64,000 bases of DNA from Hypericum androsaemum (Eukaryota > Streptophyta > Magnoliopsida > Malpighiales > Hypericaceae). The translations under genes and the position numbers were made by a program. The notes below the pieces were generated by a model, which had not been told where the DNA came from, searched no databases, and was given only the letters and a program-made list of their open reading frames with translations. Positions 10,798-23,112 of this stretch are shown piece after piece (position 1 is the first letter of the stretch; each line of letters starts with the position of its first letter). The stretch spans positions 7,270,308 through 7,334,307 of the forward strand of contig OZ023184.1 of assembly GCA_963995505.1 (NCBI GenBank), in the 5' to 3' direction.

Positions 10798-11836
10798 ATG
10801 CAGGGATGTGGAGATGTCGGCTGCTGACCCGATCTGGACCTGGATATGGGCGTTATGGGTCCCTGAGAGGATTTGTTTCTTCATTTGGTTATTTTGTCAC
10901 TGCAGGGTGATGATGAACGTGTAGCGGACAATGAGGCATTTCACAGAGGATGACGTGTCCGAGATGTGGTATTGAGTCGGAGCCTCTGATGCATATGTCT
11001 CGTGATTGTAGGTTTTCTAGGACGGTGTGGGCTTCCCTCCTTCTGCGGCCCCCACAACACTCCTGCACTGAGACTGACCCGTGCCGCTGGCTTCGGGCCA
11101 ACATTTCGAATACCGCTGCCCCCACGGATGAGCCACCTTGGGTGACGAAGTTTGTGACTGCTTGTTGGTGGCGTTGGCGGAATGATTCTGCATTTCGACT
11201 TGGCACCACCTCGGGGCACCCCCCTTCCCTTATGACTTCTCAAGCACAAGAGTTTGCTCGTGTCCTTGTAGACCGGATTACTCCACTACCACCCCGGCGC
11301 GAGACCATAGTTTTCTGGCAGCATTCTATGGAGGGTTTCGTCAAACTCAATACTGATAGAGCTTCGATGGGCAACCCGGGACCTGCCGGCGCTGGGGGTA
11401 TCGTCCATGACTCATGTGGTTTTTTGGTGTGCAGTTTTGCTAAGGGCATTGGGAGCTGCACCTCCCTTGCTGCAGAGCTCTGGGCCTTAGTCCTTGGGCT
11501 AGACCTGACCTGGGAGAGGAGTTTTCAGAGGGTCCAGCTGGAGGTTGACTCGTCCATGGTTATTCTTTGTGTGGGACGAAATGTCGACCGTGCTCACCCT
11601 TTGGCGATACTGATCTCGAGAGCGCGATAGCTCCTGGAGAGAGACTGGGAGATTGATATTCAACAGACTTGGCAGGAGGGCAACTGTTTGGCGGATGCCC
11701 TTTCCAAGTGTGCGTTGGAGATTCTCTTTGAGTATGTTATTTTTTATGCCCCCTCGAGCTTTTGTATGAATGTGTACTTGGAGGATCTGCGGGGAGTTAG
11801 CCTCCAACGATGTACTCGTATGTCTAGAGTTGTTGA
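10798..11836 (+). pseudogene. LINE 3' part: zf-RVT plus RNase H remnant
   Basis: Starting at ATGCAGGGATGTGGAGATG the sequence matches the same region of the LINE at 40235-42330 (41341 onward). It encodes a zf-RVT region (about 10950-11030, CPRCGIESEPLMHMSRDC) and then an RNase H domain (about 11335-11760) with NTDRAS, AELWAL and EVDSS, which carry the D-E-D catalytic residues. The usual Gly after the first Asp is Arg. TAG at 11628-11630 cuts the RNase H frame before the final NCLADALSK segment. There is no A-tail, so the 3' end is lost or rearranged. Confidence 0.85.
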
Positions 11837-12531
11837 TGGCGCGGAGCCAAGGGGGGACTCTCCTTCCCGAGTTGTATTTTCTAGTAATGATGCAAGGCCA
11901 GGTTATGCGATACACCAAACGTCAAGAGAAAATTTTTCTCTCCGAAGTATTCATTCCTTGTCACATATTTTTTTCACTGGGTTTTCTCATGATAGGGTTT
12001 TGACGAGGCCAGCGGTCGCAAACTCACAAGAGGCAGAGAGGGAGCCTTGTACTTAGTAGGATGTGAGTGGCCATTTTGTTTATATACCTAGGGGTCTTTG
12101 GCCTTCCACTTCCAAAAAAGAAAGTGTTTGTGCAGGGGAAAGGGAGCTTCGTTTTGTCTTGAAATTAAAACCGGGGGAGAATAATCTTGAAAAAATTTGT
12201 ATTTTTTGTGGGGACTTGAGAAAATTGCTTTCTTTTTGAGAAAAAACTTGAAAAAATTACTAGAGAAAGAAAAAGAAGTGGGAAAAGACACTGAAGGGCA
12301 AATATGGAATTTCGATTCTAGTGTGTGAAAGTAATTAAGGAAGATAATTATAAGAGATTATTGTGCTCATATAATGCTTTTTTTCCTAAGATTGTCATAT
12401 ATTGCTTTTGAGCTCTTAAAAAAGCCTTTGGAACTCTTTCCCGCCGAAAGAGACGGAGAAGAGGAGAACTTAGTTTCCATCTTTTGAGCAGAAGAACTAA
12501 ACAACTAAACATCAATCATGTATGAAGCAGC
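11837..12531. other. intergenic DNA, nothing recognised
   Basis: No supported gene. Open frames continuing from the LINE remnant lose all similarity to RNase H here. Confidence 0.4.
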
Positions 12532-12840
12532 TATTAGTCGGGGACTTTTTATAAAATGGACAAAAAACATACATATTTTCCCTAAATAGACAAAAAGTTA
12601 TAAATATTCTCAAAATAGGTTGAAAGATTATTTAATATTAAAAATTATTGAACGCCTCTACCAATTGGCGCCTCGAGTGTGAACGCCCCTGCCATGTCAG
12701 AAAGTTGGCGCCTCCAAATAATTTTTTTTGGATTCCTCAAAAAAAATTTGGCCATACAAAATAGAAGAAGGAAAACCGAAAAAAAATTATACAAATAAAT
12801 AATTATTTTGGCACCATTTTATTTGCCTAAAATTACTTTT

Positions 12841-14718
12841 TTGGTAGAAGTCGAGGGGCAGAGTGCCCACTAATCTTTATTAATCACGTGCTGGAACAAA
12901 TAATGCGTGTACATCGAGGAGTATAAACTCCCTTCAAATCATCCAAATAAGACTCTATGCAGAAAATAAATGGTGCATCTGGAGATACATACTCATAACC
13001 TATGGTCAGTGCATACTTCGAAAGCGAATCTGCTACTCGATTCACCTCTCTGAAAGTATGATGCATATGTGTCACCCAATCTCGGCCAATCAAGTCTCGT
13101 GCTCGTCTGATAATGTTAGCCTGCGGGTACGCCTGCCCAACATCACGGCCGACACAGAGAAGAGCTAGGGAGGAATCGACCTCTAACACCACCTGCTGAT
13201 AACCACACTCCCATGCTAGCTCAAGTCCCAAAACTAGAGCCCAAAGCTTAGCCACAAGGGAGGTGCAGCAGCCAATTCCCTTGGCGAAACCCCATAGCCA
13301 GCGGCCTGCTGCATCTCGAATAATCTCTCCTGCACTAGAATTTCTCGGATTGCCAGCTGATGCTCCATCGGTGTTCAGCTTGACAAACCCAGGTGGTGGG
13401 TGTGTCCACGATACAAGTACCTCGCGCCTTGGACGGAGTGGAGTATTCCGGTTAAGCATAACTCGGGCAAACTCCTATACCTGCATAGATATGAGAGAGG
13501 GGGAAGGGCCTGTAGTGGGCGCATTTTGAAAGACAATGACATTCTGCCATTTCCAAATCCACCAGCACGCGGTAGTAAAGACAGTCGCCAAGGGTGGGCC
13601 CTCGACATTCTGACCATCCGTCAAAACATTTTGGCGTATCCAGTCCCTGCAATTTATGGTCGTCAGGAATGCTGCCTGGCCGTGGGGATTTAGTGCCCTC
13701 CATATCACCCGCGAGAACCTGCAGTCACGAAAAAGATGCATCAAAGTCTCATCCGCACTATGGCATCTCAAGCATGTACTCCAGCTAGACTGGTGCCGCC
13801 TAACTCGCTTCGCATTTGTCATAAGCCTGCCATGAAAAAGGAGCCATGTAAATACACGTATACGTTCAGAAACTCTCAACTTCCAAATTGCAAGCCAAAT
13901 AACATCCCTTTGTGCAGGCCACAACACACTGGTCATCGCCTGGAATAATGATTTAGCAGTAAACTGGCCATCCGATGTCAGCCCCCAAGATAATGCATCT
14001 GATGAACTTGGTAGGCTAGAGATATCTGTAGCTACCAGTGAAGCCAGCTGCGGCCCCTGTAAAAACTCAGATAGGCAAGCAAGATCCCAACCCCCAGTAG
14101 GCAACCAATAGTCAGAGACGCACTTTACCTCTTCATCTGGTGGCAACTCACCTAAAGTATGGTTTCGCAAGGGGAGGAGAGTAGCCAGGGGTCATGCCAG
14201 AAAGAAGTCCCCAGCCCATTCCCTACATTCCACTTTAACCCAAGTGATAGTGCGGGACGTGCCTTCACAATCACTCGCCACGTAGACGACCCACCGGAAT
14301 ATGGCATCAATATGTCTGGGCCTTCTCGCCCCCTACCATACCGGCTATAAAGCATACTCGACCAAAGTATATCGTGATTCTGTAGTAGACGCCATGGTAG
14401 CTTAGCAAATAGTGCCATGTTAACTACCCGCATGAGTCGAATCCCAAGGCCTCCTGTCGCCTTTGGAAGGCAAACTGTTTCCCAATTAATAAGGTGGGTG
14501 CGCCTGCGCTCCTCTGTAGAACCCCAAATGAACTCACGTGAACACCTGTCCATCGCTTCAAAGGTAGACACAGGAAGGATATCAGTCTGCATAGCATGAG
14601 AAGGGATAGTCGAGAGTACCGATTGAGCTAGCGTGATCCGCCCTGCCAGACTAAGAGTGCGAGCCTTCCACCCTGCTAGTCGACCCCTCATTCGATCAAC
14701 AATATAGCGCCTGCTAGA
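12841..14718 (-). pseudogene. 5'-truncated LINE: reverse transcriptase end, zf-RVT and RNase H
   Basis: Three minus-strand frames follow the usual domain order. 14691-14152 is the reverse-transcriptase C-terminal part (GRITLAQSVLSTIPSHAMQT, REFIWGS). 14170-13475 is the connection and zf-RVT (CLRCHSADETLMHLFRDC). 13459-12884 is RNase H (NTDGAS, EVDSS, NRVADSLSK). A frame change separates each part. In the RNase H the catalytic Glu of the usual AELWAL is Lys (AKLWAL), so that domain is dead. The minus-strand 3' end has AATAAAG and a short A-run at the 12841 junction. I could not identify a clear target-site duplication. Confidence 0.88.
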
Positions 14719-14904
14719 TTATTTATTTAAGTGATAATGTAAGCAACTTTAGGCAAGTAAATTAATAATTATTTACTTGGAGGCACCAACCTATTAGGGC
14801 GCCTCTTTTGTATAAATTTTTTTTTCAGTTTTTCTTCTTCTCTTTTGTATGACCAATTTTTTTTTAGGAATCCAAAAAAAAAAATTTGGTGGCACCCATC
14901 CACC

Positions 14905-14910
<6 letters not shown>

Positions 14911-14938
<28 letters not shown>
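14911..14938. repeat. (AT)14 microsatellite
   Basis: Fourteen uninterrupted AT units in the right arm of the foldback element. Confidence 0.95.
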
Positions 14939-14940
<2 letters not shown>

Positions 14941-15088
14941 CCCAAACTTTCTGACATGGCAGGGGTGTTCAATAATTTTTAATATTAAATAATTTTTCAA
15001 CATATTTTGAGAATATGTATAACTTTTTGCCTATTTAGAAAAAATATGTATGTTTTTTGCCCATTTCAGAAAAAATTCCTATTAGTTT

Positions 15089-16422
15089 AGGCGAAGTAGA
15101 ATTGGTTGTGCCACTCTTATTAGTATTGGATGTATTAGCAATATTTTTTTATGGGTGACATGTGCTTACGAGCACTAATTAGTGTAAAAATAGCAAGTGT
15201 AACTACTTACTATTTTTGTGAGTTTTTTTCTTGATAAATACGATTTACTTATTAAAAAAACGAAACATGAATTCTGAATTCTCTGCACTTAATCATATTA
15301 TGAGATATGATCTAACTGTTCAAATATTAAGTGACCTGCATAAATTTAAGGAGGTCTTTGGTATAATTCGTATGAATAAAAAAAATAGAGAACAACTTCG
15401 TAAAATGGTGTTCGGTGGCAGGTAAAATGGAAAGAAGAGTTGCCAAATGGTTATGCAAAAAAAAAACAAATATTGGGACGTCGACATAGAGAAACACTTG
15501 CCTTACTATTTTTCAATTTAACGTAAAATAATTAATTAATTTTCAAATCGAATATAATTTTTAAATAGTAACAACTGTTTAAATAAAAAATTAAAAGTAT
15601 TTGTTTTCGATTTAACTAGCCTCCTTTATAAATTGTTAATCCACAATTAAGGCCCACGTCCGGAAAATATCCCAACGGCCCACGCACTCCTAACAAAATC
15701 GGAGAAACAGAGAAAAATCGAAGAAAAGCAAAAAGAAAAGGTGTGGGGGGCCCCACCTCACATGCTCGCCAAGCATCCAGTAAAAACCCCTGAAGCTGGG
15801 CCCCACTCGCATCCACTCCGCCTCACATTTACCTTACCTGGCTGGCTGGCGACAACCTTACTCGGGTCCCACCTCTGCTCCTCCCACCCCTTCACGACCG
15901 TACCACTCGACCAGTTACCAGAGAGAAAAAAAAAGAAAACAAATTATATATCCGACTTCGTTTTCCAACAAATCGGTCGTTTAAAATTTATCCTTTGCGA
16001 AACCGAAATTTTTTTATTTGGTAGAGATTTTATACAAACAAAGCTCGAAACCATTTAAAATTTTGAGATTTAGACCAATTCGCATAAAATTTACTCAACC
16101 AAAAAACATACCATTAGAAAGTCGACCTTGCCCTTGAATAGAGTTTTGCAGAATTCGGTTCAAGTGGAAGAAAAAAGACCGGTGCGTGGTAAGAACCTCC
16201 TATAGTTGCGAGTGGGGCTTGCTATGCTCTGCCTAGGAAACCCACCCCCACATCCACCACTCTCCCCCAACTCTCGCTACAAATACAAATTGCCCCTCTG
16301 AGATTTTCCCCCCTGTTCCCCTCAAACCAAGAAGAAGCAAGCCTTGGAGAAAATAAAAATCTTCTCGTTCCCACAGTTCCCCCCCCCCCATTCCTCCCCC
16401 CTTTTCCCGCGTCTCGATAACT
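15089..16422 (+). promoter_or_regulatory. upstream region of the 16423 gene
   Basis: No coding region is supported here. The last roughly 200 bp are pyrimidine-rich with C-runs (for example 16381-16390), common in plant 5' leaders. I saw no convincing TATA box; TACAAATACAAATT at about 16279 is only TATA-like. The distal part is AT-rich and featureless. Confidence 0.35.
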
Positions 16423-17997
16423 ATGGCGGATAGTTTCGACGACGCCGAGTTCTGGCTTCCCTCCCAGTTTCTCTCCGACGACGACTGGTTGATCGAGAAG
16501 GAGTACATGAAAACCGTCGCCGACCAGAAGGGACTCACCAAGGACGTGTTCGGTGTTCCCTACGATTTCCCCGCGGATCTGAGCTCCCCGGTGGAGACGG
16601 CGTCAACGGAGACCGAGAGCGACGAGGACGACTACTCCTTTCTCGCCGGGTTGACTCACCAGATGGCTCACTCCACTCTCCACGCAGACGACCGGTCGTC
16701 GCTCGGCTACGAGAGCCACAAGGTATGACAAGCTAATACCTTCTTTTACTCGTCTCTTTAAGCCCCCCGTACGCGACATGCAGCTTTAAGGGGCATTTTG
16801 GTCCTTTTCCTTTCCAGGTGTGGCCGTCGAAGCCGGTTTCCCGGTCCCCGCAGTCGACGCTGTGCCAGGCCAGAAACGGTTGCGGTTGCAAGCCGGCGGC
16901 CGGTCGTGGGTCCGTCAACGGCTTCTCTAACCCCAAGGTGTGCTCGGCCTCACCTCAGGCCACGTGGGACCTGCTCTACGCCGCCGCGGGGGAAGTCGCC
17001 AAGATGAAGCTGGACGAGGAGGTGGCCTCCTACGGATCCCACCTCAGCGGCGGACGTCTTCCCCTGGGCCCCACACGCAACAACTTCGCCCCCTCCCGGA
17101 GCACTACTCGCTCCCCTTCTGATATTGCTATCTACCACAAGTTACAAGCCCTCCAGGTATAAACTCAAAGAAGCGCCCTTTTCATTTTTAATTTTGTTTT
17201 TCGGTTTTATTTGTTCTGACGGACGGATATGGGATTGGGATGAAACAGTTTGAGCAGTTGAGGCAGCAACAGCTTTTGAAGCGCCAGACACAGCAGCAGC
17301 AAGGAGCGGCCTGGGGTGTGCAAGGTGGGTCCCGCCTGTACCAGAACCACCAGAGTTATCGAGGGAGGAGCCTCAGTGACGTGGCTGGCGGCAGCTTTCG
17401 CCCCGGCCTGATCTCTGTTAGCCAGGCCCGGCAGCAGCAGCAGAAGCATTCCGGGTCAGGCATGCAATCGGTTTTCCTTGGTAACCAGCCTGCGAAGAGG
17501 GAACGCACCGGTACTGGTGTCTTCATACCTCACCGAGCTGGTACACCGGCCGCTGACACCCGCAAGAAGTCCGGTAAGCCACTAATCCTAATCATCTTTT
17601 ATTCGTTGCTGGTTTACCTGTCCTCATCTTTATAATTGGTTGTTTTTTTGTTATTAGCAGGTGGTTCGAACGTTCTGTTGCCTGCAAGAGTAGTCCAGGC
17701 ATTGAACCTGAACCTGAACCTGAACCTGAACCTGAATGAATTGAGTGGGTCTCAGCACGTTCATCCTCGTCTTCCTGCTTACAATGGTGTGTATTATACT
17801 CTGTTTCGGAATCTGTCCTCTGGTTTAATTACTCACTCATCTTACTTGGGTCTTATCTTATGTTATGCGCAGATGGTGGCGATTTAAGGCTTCGGAGCAG
17901 TGACTTCCTTGGTGGGTCTCATGGTGATCAGAGTTTCAGGACGCAGCAGCCGGTGTCTAGCTGCGAAGTCGGGCTACCGCAGGAGTGGACTTACTAA
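16423..17997 (+). CDS. plant-specific protein of unknown function, 404 aa, five exons
   Basis: Exons that join cleanly with GT-AG introns are 16423-16722, 16818-17156, 17249-17573, 17661-17786 and 17873-17997, giving 404 codons plus TAA. The N-terminus (MADSFDDAEFWLPSQFL) is acidic and is followed by ETESDEDDYSFLAGLTHQMA. Residues near 160-172 read ATWDLLYAAAGEVAKM, then there is a Gln-rich segment (QLRQQQLLKRQTQQQQG), and the protein ends LPQEWTY. I recognise this motif order from an uncharacterised family of land-plant proteins. No enzyme domain, signal peptide or membrane span is visible, so a soluble, partly disordered protein is likely. Exon 4 holds an in-frame hexamer repeat giving LNLNLNLNLN. 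All exons keep frame with no stop, so the gene looks functional. Confidence 0.9.
17695..17737 (+). repeat. CTGAAC hexamer repeat inside exon 4
   Basis: About six tandem copies of a 6-bp unit encode alternating Leu-Asn. The unit is a multiple of three, so changes in copy number keep the frame. Confidence 0.9.
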
Positions 17998-20520
17998 ACA
18001 TGACATATTTCTTCCGGGGGTGGTGTTTGTTAGCTGGTTTGTGTTTTAGTGTTCTGGGACTATGAAGATTTGAAGGTTTAGTTAGCAGTTAGATGGAAGA
18101 AGCAATTACTAGCAGGAAAAAAGGTTTGGGTTTTTAGTAGGGGGTAGTAGTGATTTTGGATGTCCATAGGAAGAAGAAGTAAAAGAACAAAAGGAAGGTT
18201 CTTTGGACAGGAGTAGCAGAAAAATAAATAGGCAGGGTATGGTTTTTTTTCTTGCAGCTGGTTTTTTGTTGGGTTGGTCTCTGGCCAATTAGGTTTGGAT
18301 TTCAACCCGAGGGAGAAGGGAAACAACTGTAAAATGGGCTAATTCTCTTGGCAAATGACCTACCCTTCTTGTCTTGTTCTGGGAGGCTCGAATTCGAATG
18401 AAGTCTTAATTTGTTTCAAATGGCTCTATGTAACCCTCCTCTCCTTTATCCCAAGAGTGAAATAAAAATCAGTAGTCAACAAATCTGCTGCTCACCGTTC
18501 GATTCTTCATTTTTTGTTCCAACTACTTTGTACACTTTACAGAGCTTTATTTCTTTTGCCTTTGGGCCGGGAGATTTCGGTACGTTATGTTGCCGTTAAT
18601 CTGCGTCGTTACGTAGACCACGTTCTAGTTAATTAATCATTATGTTTGGAATTTGTGATTATCTTTGTTTGTCGGGTTTTGACAGTTCTAAATTCTCAGT
18701 GGAAGTTAATGTTTCCGTTGGATTTAGTAGGAATAAGACTTGTTGTTGAAATAGATCAAGTAATTTTAGTTATAGACACGATTTTTAATGAATATCAGAT
18801 CTATACATATGTTTTTAAATAAAATTTGATGGTCTAAACGAAATTTTTTCCGTGGGGACAATTTTTATGTTATCTCTTCTCAATCCAAAAATTAATGTTG
18901 CAAGTAATTTTATTTTGTTCGGCTTCGCGCTACTCGAGACTTGGCTGTCTCCGGCACGAATTCCTATTTTGTGCTATTTTCGAGTTGTTGCTTTCTTGTC
19001 GCAACTGTTGGGAATAGTTTTTAAAATCACAGTTTCTGGATGTACTAGTGGGTCGATTTCATCCAAATTCAAGTGTTGGGAAAACTATAATTTTCTGTAT
19101 TCAAATTTTAACTTTGTTTGGATGATATCATTGAAAACCTTCAATAATGTTGTAATTATTTAACAAATATTTAATATTATTTTGAAGTCTAAATTGACAA
19201 AAAAATTATGATTAATCTAAATGTTTGCCAATGTTTAAATTTTTTTAAGTAAATCAATTTGGACATTGTTGGGGTAAAAAAAGTAAAAATATATATTTTG
19301 AACTTGATGTAATAATAAATAGAAAATTCCGTAAACATTAGTACATCAAAATTCAATGGGTTATTTGTAAGCCAATCTCTAGTAAACATACCTAATCTAC
19401 TGTTTTTACACAACCAGTCTACAATCTATAGATTATGGCAAGTTTGCAAAAAAAAGCAATTGATACTCTGGCAAAAGCGAAGTTTATGATCTAAATAAAG
19501 GGTAATCTCGTAAATGGCTATTCAACGGAAGACATGACAGTTGGCGTGGAAGGGGATATCGGTTATTTTGCTTCGCCGTGAAGAATCTGGTCACGGTTCC
19601 ATGGGGATACGCTGAAAACCAGTGGGCCCAGGCATGTACTTCCTCGGCGCTGCTTTGTCGATACCGGAGATTTCTTGTCCTTGTTTCTTAAACGAGATCT
19701 TTCTGTACTCCCACCCATTTATTGCTGCTTTGTATTTGTACATCCACACTACAATGAGTGTGTGCACAAGATAAAGTGTCCAGGTTTTTTCTTCTTTTCT
19801 TTTTTTTTTTCGAATTTGATATTTATTTATTACATCGACTAATTCAAAATTAATATTACCTATTCTTACTTTTTTTTTGGGTCTTGTTACCCATTCTTAC
19901 TTATTAATACGCGTTTCGGGTGAAGACACCCAATGGCCAGCAAACTCCAGCCTCGGCATTGTGTCGTTTTGACTCCAGTTGCTCTTTTGACCCCCACTAG
20001 TTTCCACCACTACCGGTCATACAAGCAGCCACAACTTTCCAAACATTCAAAAATCATTCGCGTTGGCCAATTCTATTATTTCACTCAATTTAAATGTAAA
20101 TTACTTGACGTATTATTGTTCGGATCTCAGTTTTTATAAAAAATATGGTTTCGTGTGTGATGGAACCCGGAGTTAATTAAGATTTACATTCTTAATCAAA
20201 TTAAATTACGGACAAATTTTAAATTCTGGTATATAGCCTCGGGTAGTCGGTTTATTTGTCGTGGGTGCGGTCGTGAGTGACATCCTTTGTGGCGCTGTGT
20301 CCGCGTTTGTCTCGTAGTGGGTACCGTGTGTGTGGCAGTTCATAGAGCGGTTACAGTTGGAGAACCGGTCCAAGGGGAAAGTGCGATCCATGTCTTGCTC
20401 TGCAGGGATATGAAGTTCGAATTTTGTTTTTTTAATAAATATTTAATATTTGTGTATTTCGAATTCAAAATAAATTAGCCTTGTTTTTCTTTAAATTTCA
20501 GTATTTTACTATTTCTCGAT
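17998..20520. other. 3' flank of the 16423 gene and AT-rich intergenic DNA
   Basis: AATAAA at 18461-18466 is a possible poly(A) signal about 460 bp after the stop codon. The remaining 2 kb is AT-rich with no recognisable gene, RNA or bounded repeat. Confidence 0.4.
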
Positions 20521-20523
20521 TCA

Positions 20524-21152
20524 AGGGATGGCAGAAATACCCTAAGGGTCGGACCTACCCTTATTCCGTAAGTCGATGGTTTGTTGACTTTAACTGGGTC
20601 TATGGTAGGGTATGTGTATGGATCCACTTTTCGAGGTGGGGTTTAGGGTAGGGTATGAATCATATGAATTCCTACCATATCGTTACCCTTTTACCCTAAT
20701 TTGGATCATACCATAATTAGACCATACTTAAACCCTAATTATAGCTATTTATATTTAAATTTTACTTATAAATTGTAATAGAGTTCTCAAATATTCTGAA
20801 ATATATTCCATGATATTGACTCCAAAATTCGAAGTATATATAATTTTAATTTTCTTTATTGATATACTAGATATTTCATGATTAATCTTCGCATATTCAT
20901 TATGATTTATTTGAATTTTATATAAAGAATTAAAATTTTATATTTAAAAATTATCGAAAATGTCTTACATTTAATTCAATTGTCGGACCCTACAAAACCT
21001 CGTAGACCCTGCGGACCCTGAGGGTAAGGGTATGGGTCTAATAATGAGATTTGTCTAGGGTCTAGGGTAGGATATGTGTCCAACTTTTCCAATTAGGGTA
21101 TGGGTAGAGTCCTACCAATACCCGACCTTACACTACCCATTGCCCACTATAA
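20524..21152. repeat. degenerate inverted-repeat element, hAT-like
   Basis: GGGTA/TACCC words dominate both sides in opposite orientation. GGTATGATCC-like and CCTACCATA motifs on the left mirror GGTAAGGGTATGGGT and TACCCGACCTTACACTACCC on the right. The right end, read inversely, has the AGTGGGCAATGGGTA style common in plant hAT MITEs. Ends and target duplication could not be fixed, so this is a tentative call. Confidence 0.45.
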
Positions 21153-21185
21153 TCGAGTTAAGGTAAGCTCTGACAATGGCCTCTT

Positions 21186-21870
21186 ATGAGGCATAATCTT
21201 CAATTTTTCCAACGGGAACTTCAGGAGGATAGCGACTTTTTTTGTGGGTTTCCTTACTCGACAACTCGATCTACTCGGGATCGACTGGATCAAGTTGCCC
21301 TTGTAAAACTTCTTATGAACAGCAAGCGGCTGCGACACGACCTCTCGAACCATCGCACAGTCACGGAAGCAACATCAACATCGTCAAGAGGGCAGCCCAA
21401 ATCTGAGCCTACATCAACCTCATCAGAACCAATGCAACCAAATAACCAAAGGGAGCCGAGTTGCTCCTCAATCTCATTCGAGAAGACCTCTTCCATTCAT
21501 ACCTCATAAGTCTCATCGCCAATTCTGAGATTGATAATCTTACAAACCCGATTCATGGAACTAGATGAGATGAGAACAAATGCGATGTCAAGACGTTTCC
21601 TACCCACACTGTCTTTATGAATTCCTCGAATTTGAAGCCAGAGACTCCTCGTGGTGACCTGAAGCACAGGGACCAGGGGGCGATGATTTTTAAATAGGGA
21701 CCTAACTTCGATCTCCATAACCGCATCTCATCGACACAGGAAATGGAGATAAGCACTTCCTCTCCTCCTAAAGCACGAATTTGGAAATCCCTAACCCCAT
21801 AATTGATGAGATCACAACAAATGTACCTGAATTGTTTGGCATCGATAAGCAAAAATATAAAAGAGTCAAG
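21186..21870 (-). pseudogene. LINE ORF1 remnant (DUF4283 type), minus strand
   Basis: Minus-strand frames at 21852-21553 and 21718-21497 resemble the ORF1 remnant at 2105-3658. Shared features are a VRDFQIRALGGEEVLIS-like segment, IIAPWSLCFRS, LWLQIRGI, and KRLDIAFVLISSSSMNRVCK. A frameshift separates the two DUF4283 parts. A further acidic segment runs to about 21290. Only ORF1 is present, so it is a broken LINE fragment. Confidence 0.75.
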
Positions 21871-22474
21871 TATTGTCGAAACGGTGAGATTATTGAGTTG
21901 TTAGTGCCTTTTTTGAGTCGTTGGTGCCGGTTTCTAATAATGCTCACTCTATCACGATGCCTCCTCCTTATGCATGGACGAGAGAAAAAAAAACATTTGA
22001 CTGAGGACAGGGTACAACTGTACAAGCATATGTGGCCCATGTGCAGTCGGTGCTTGCCCATCATACAATCCCTAACCTAAAGCAACATTTTCATTTTCGT
22101 ACACTCATCATGATTTTAATCTGGCAATCATGCTTTCTACCGTGTAGGAGTGGACCTAATAAATAAGAATATCATGAGTGGATATGGTGGTCAGCATTAA
22201 GGAAACACAAATGGCATGATTAGCTAGAATCATCTCGATTCAATAATTTCTTAGTATTTTTGGCTATAAAATTTACGAGCATATATGAACTTTAAATAGA
22301 CCAATTGAAATAATTACTAGAAAATGCCTCATACTCCAAATATATATTCGAACGACGGTGCCATATCCATTACAAAAAAGTAACAATACAGTTTTATATC
22401 AAGTGGTTTAAAACAAAAGGTATCAATTTAGCTTCATATCAGGTGGTTTAAAAAGTGGTGTATAATTTAATAAT
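21871..22474. other. AT-rich intergenic DNA, nothing recognised
   Basis: No supported gene. A short imperfect direct repeat containing AGTGGTTTAAAA / GGTGGTTTAAAA occurs near 22400-22455. Confidence 0.4.
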
Positions 22475-22479
22475 TTAAT

Positions 22480-23050
22480 TGTGATACCCTAATTCTAAAA
22501 AATTTTAAGTGATTTGATAATACTATTTATATCAACAAAGTGTACCTTCTTTTTCGGCGCACATCCTGCGAAAATTCTAAGTTTAAACACGTTTGATTGA
22601 GAATAGGATCAGGATAGGTGACCTCTTGTGAAGTTTTCGGGATGCGTGTGACTGAGGACAAAACACGCTCGAATAGACCCGTGCTAGTCTGTGGAGACAG
22701 TCGATCGGATCACGGGGCATTACATTTGGTATCAGAGAAAAAAAAAGATTGAGAGATTGTTCTGTATTCTGGATTGTTCTGACTGGCGCGATGAGTACGT
22801 CGCGTATTTAAGGAGGGATGAATGCGATACCCCTTGATTTGATTGGTACTATCCATATCAACAAAGTGTGCCTTCTTTTTCGGCACACATCCTCAGAGAA
22901 CTCAAAGGTTAAACGGGTTTGGCCGGGAGTAGGATCATGATGGATGACCTCTCGGGCAGTTTCCGGGATGCGTGTGAGTGAGGATAAAACATGCTAGAAA
23001 AGACCAATGTTAGTTAGTGGAGACAGTCGTTCGGATCACGGAGCGTTACA
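22480..23050 (+). mobile_element. TRIM: miniature LTR retrotransposon, 571 bp
   Basis: Two LTRs (22480-22724, 245 bp, and 22823-23050, 228 bp) enclose only 98 bp. Directly after the first LTR is TGGTATCAGAG (22727-22737), the tRNA-iMet-type primer-binding site. Directly before the second LTR is the purine tract AAGGAGGGA (22810-22818). LTR starts are TGTGATACCC and TGCGATACCC, and both end in TTACA. The whole unit is flanked by TTAAT (22475-22479 and 23051-23055). This has every landmark of a terminal-repeat retrotransposon in miniature. The LTRs are clearly diverged, so the insertion is old. It encodes nothing and would need proteins from another element. Confidence 0.92.
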
Positions 23051-23112
23051 TTAATGGTAAAAATTTTGTAGGCACTTGTTTCTGATAGTCACCTAGCATT
23101 AACAAAATAAAG

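Larger units (their letters stand above)
12541..15079. mobile_element. foldback element interrupted by a LINE
   Basis: The left arm (12541-12840) and right arm (about 14720-15079) are inverted copies. ACATACATATTTT and TGCCATGTCAGAAAGTT on the left reappear as reverse complements on the right. Flanks TATTAGTCG (12532-12540) and TATTAGTTT (15080-15088) match at 7 of 9 positions, in line with an old 9-bp duplication. Without the inserted LINE (12841-14718) the element is about 660 bp. The right arm also carries an (AT)14 microsatellite at 14911-14938. Confidence 0.8.
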
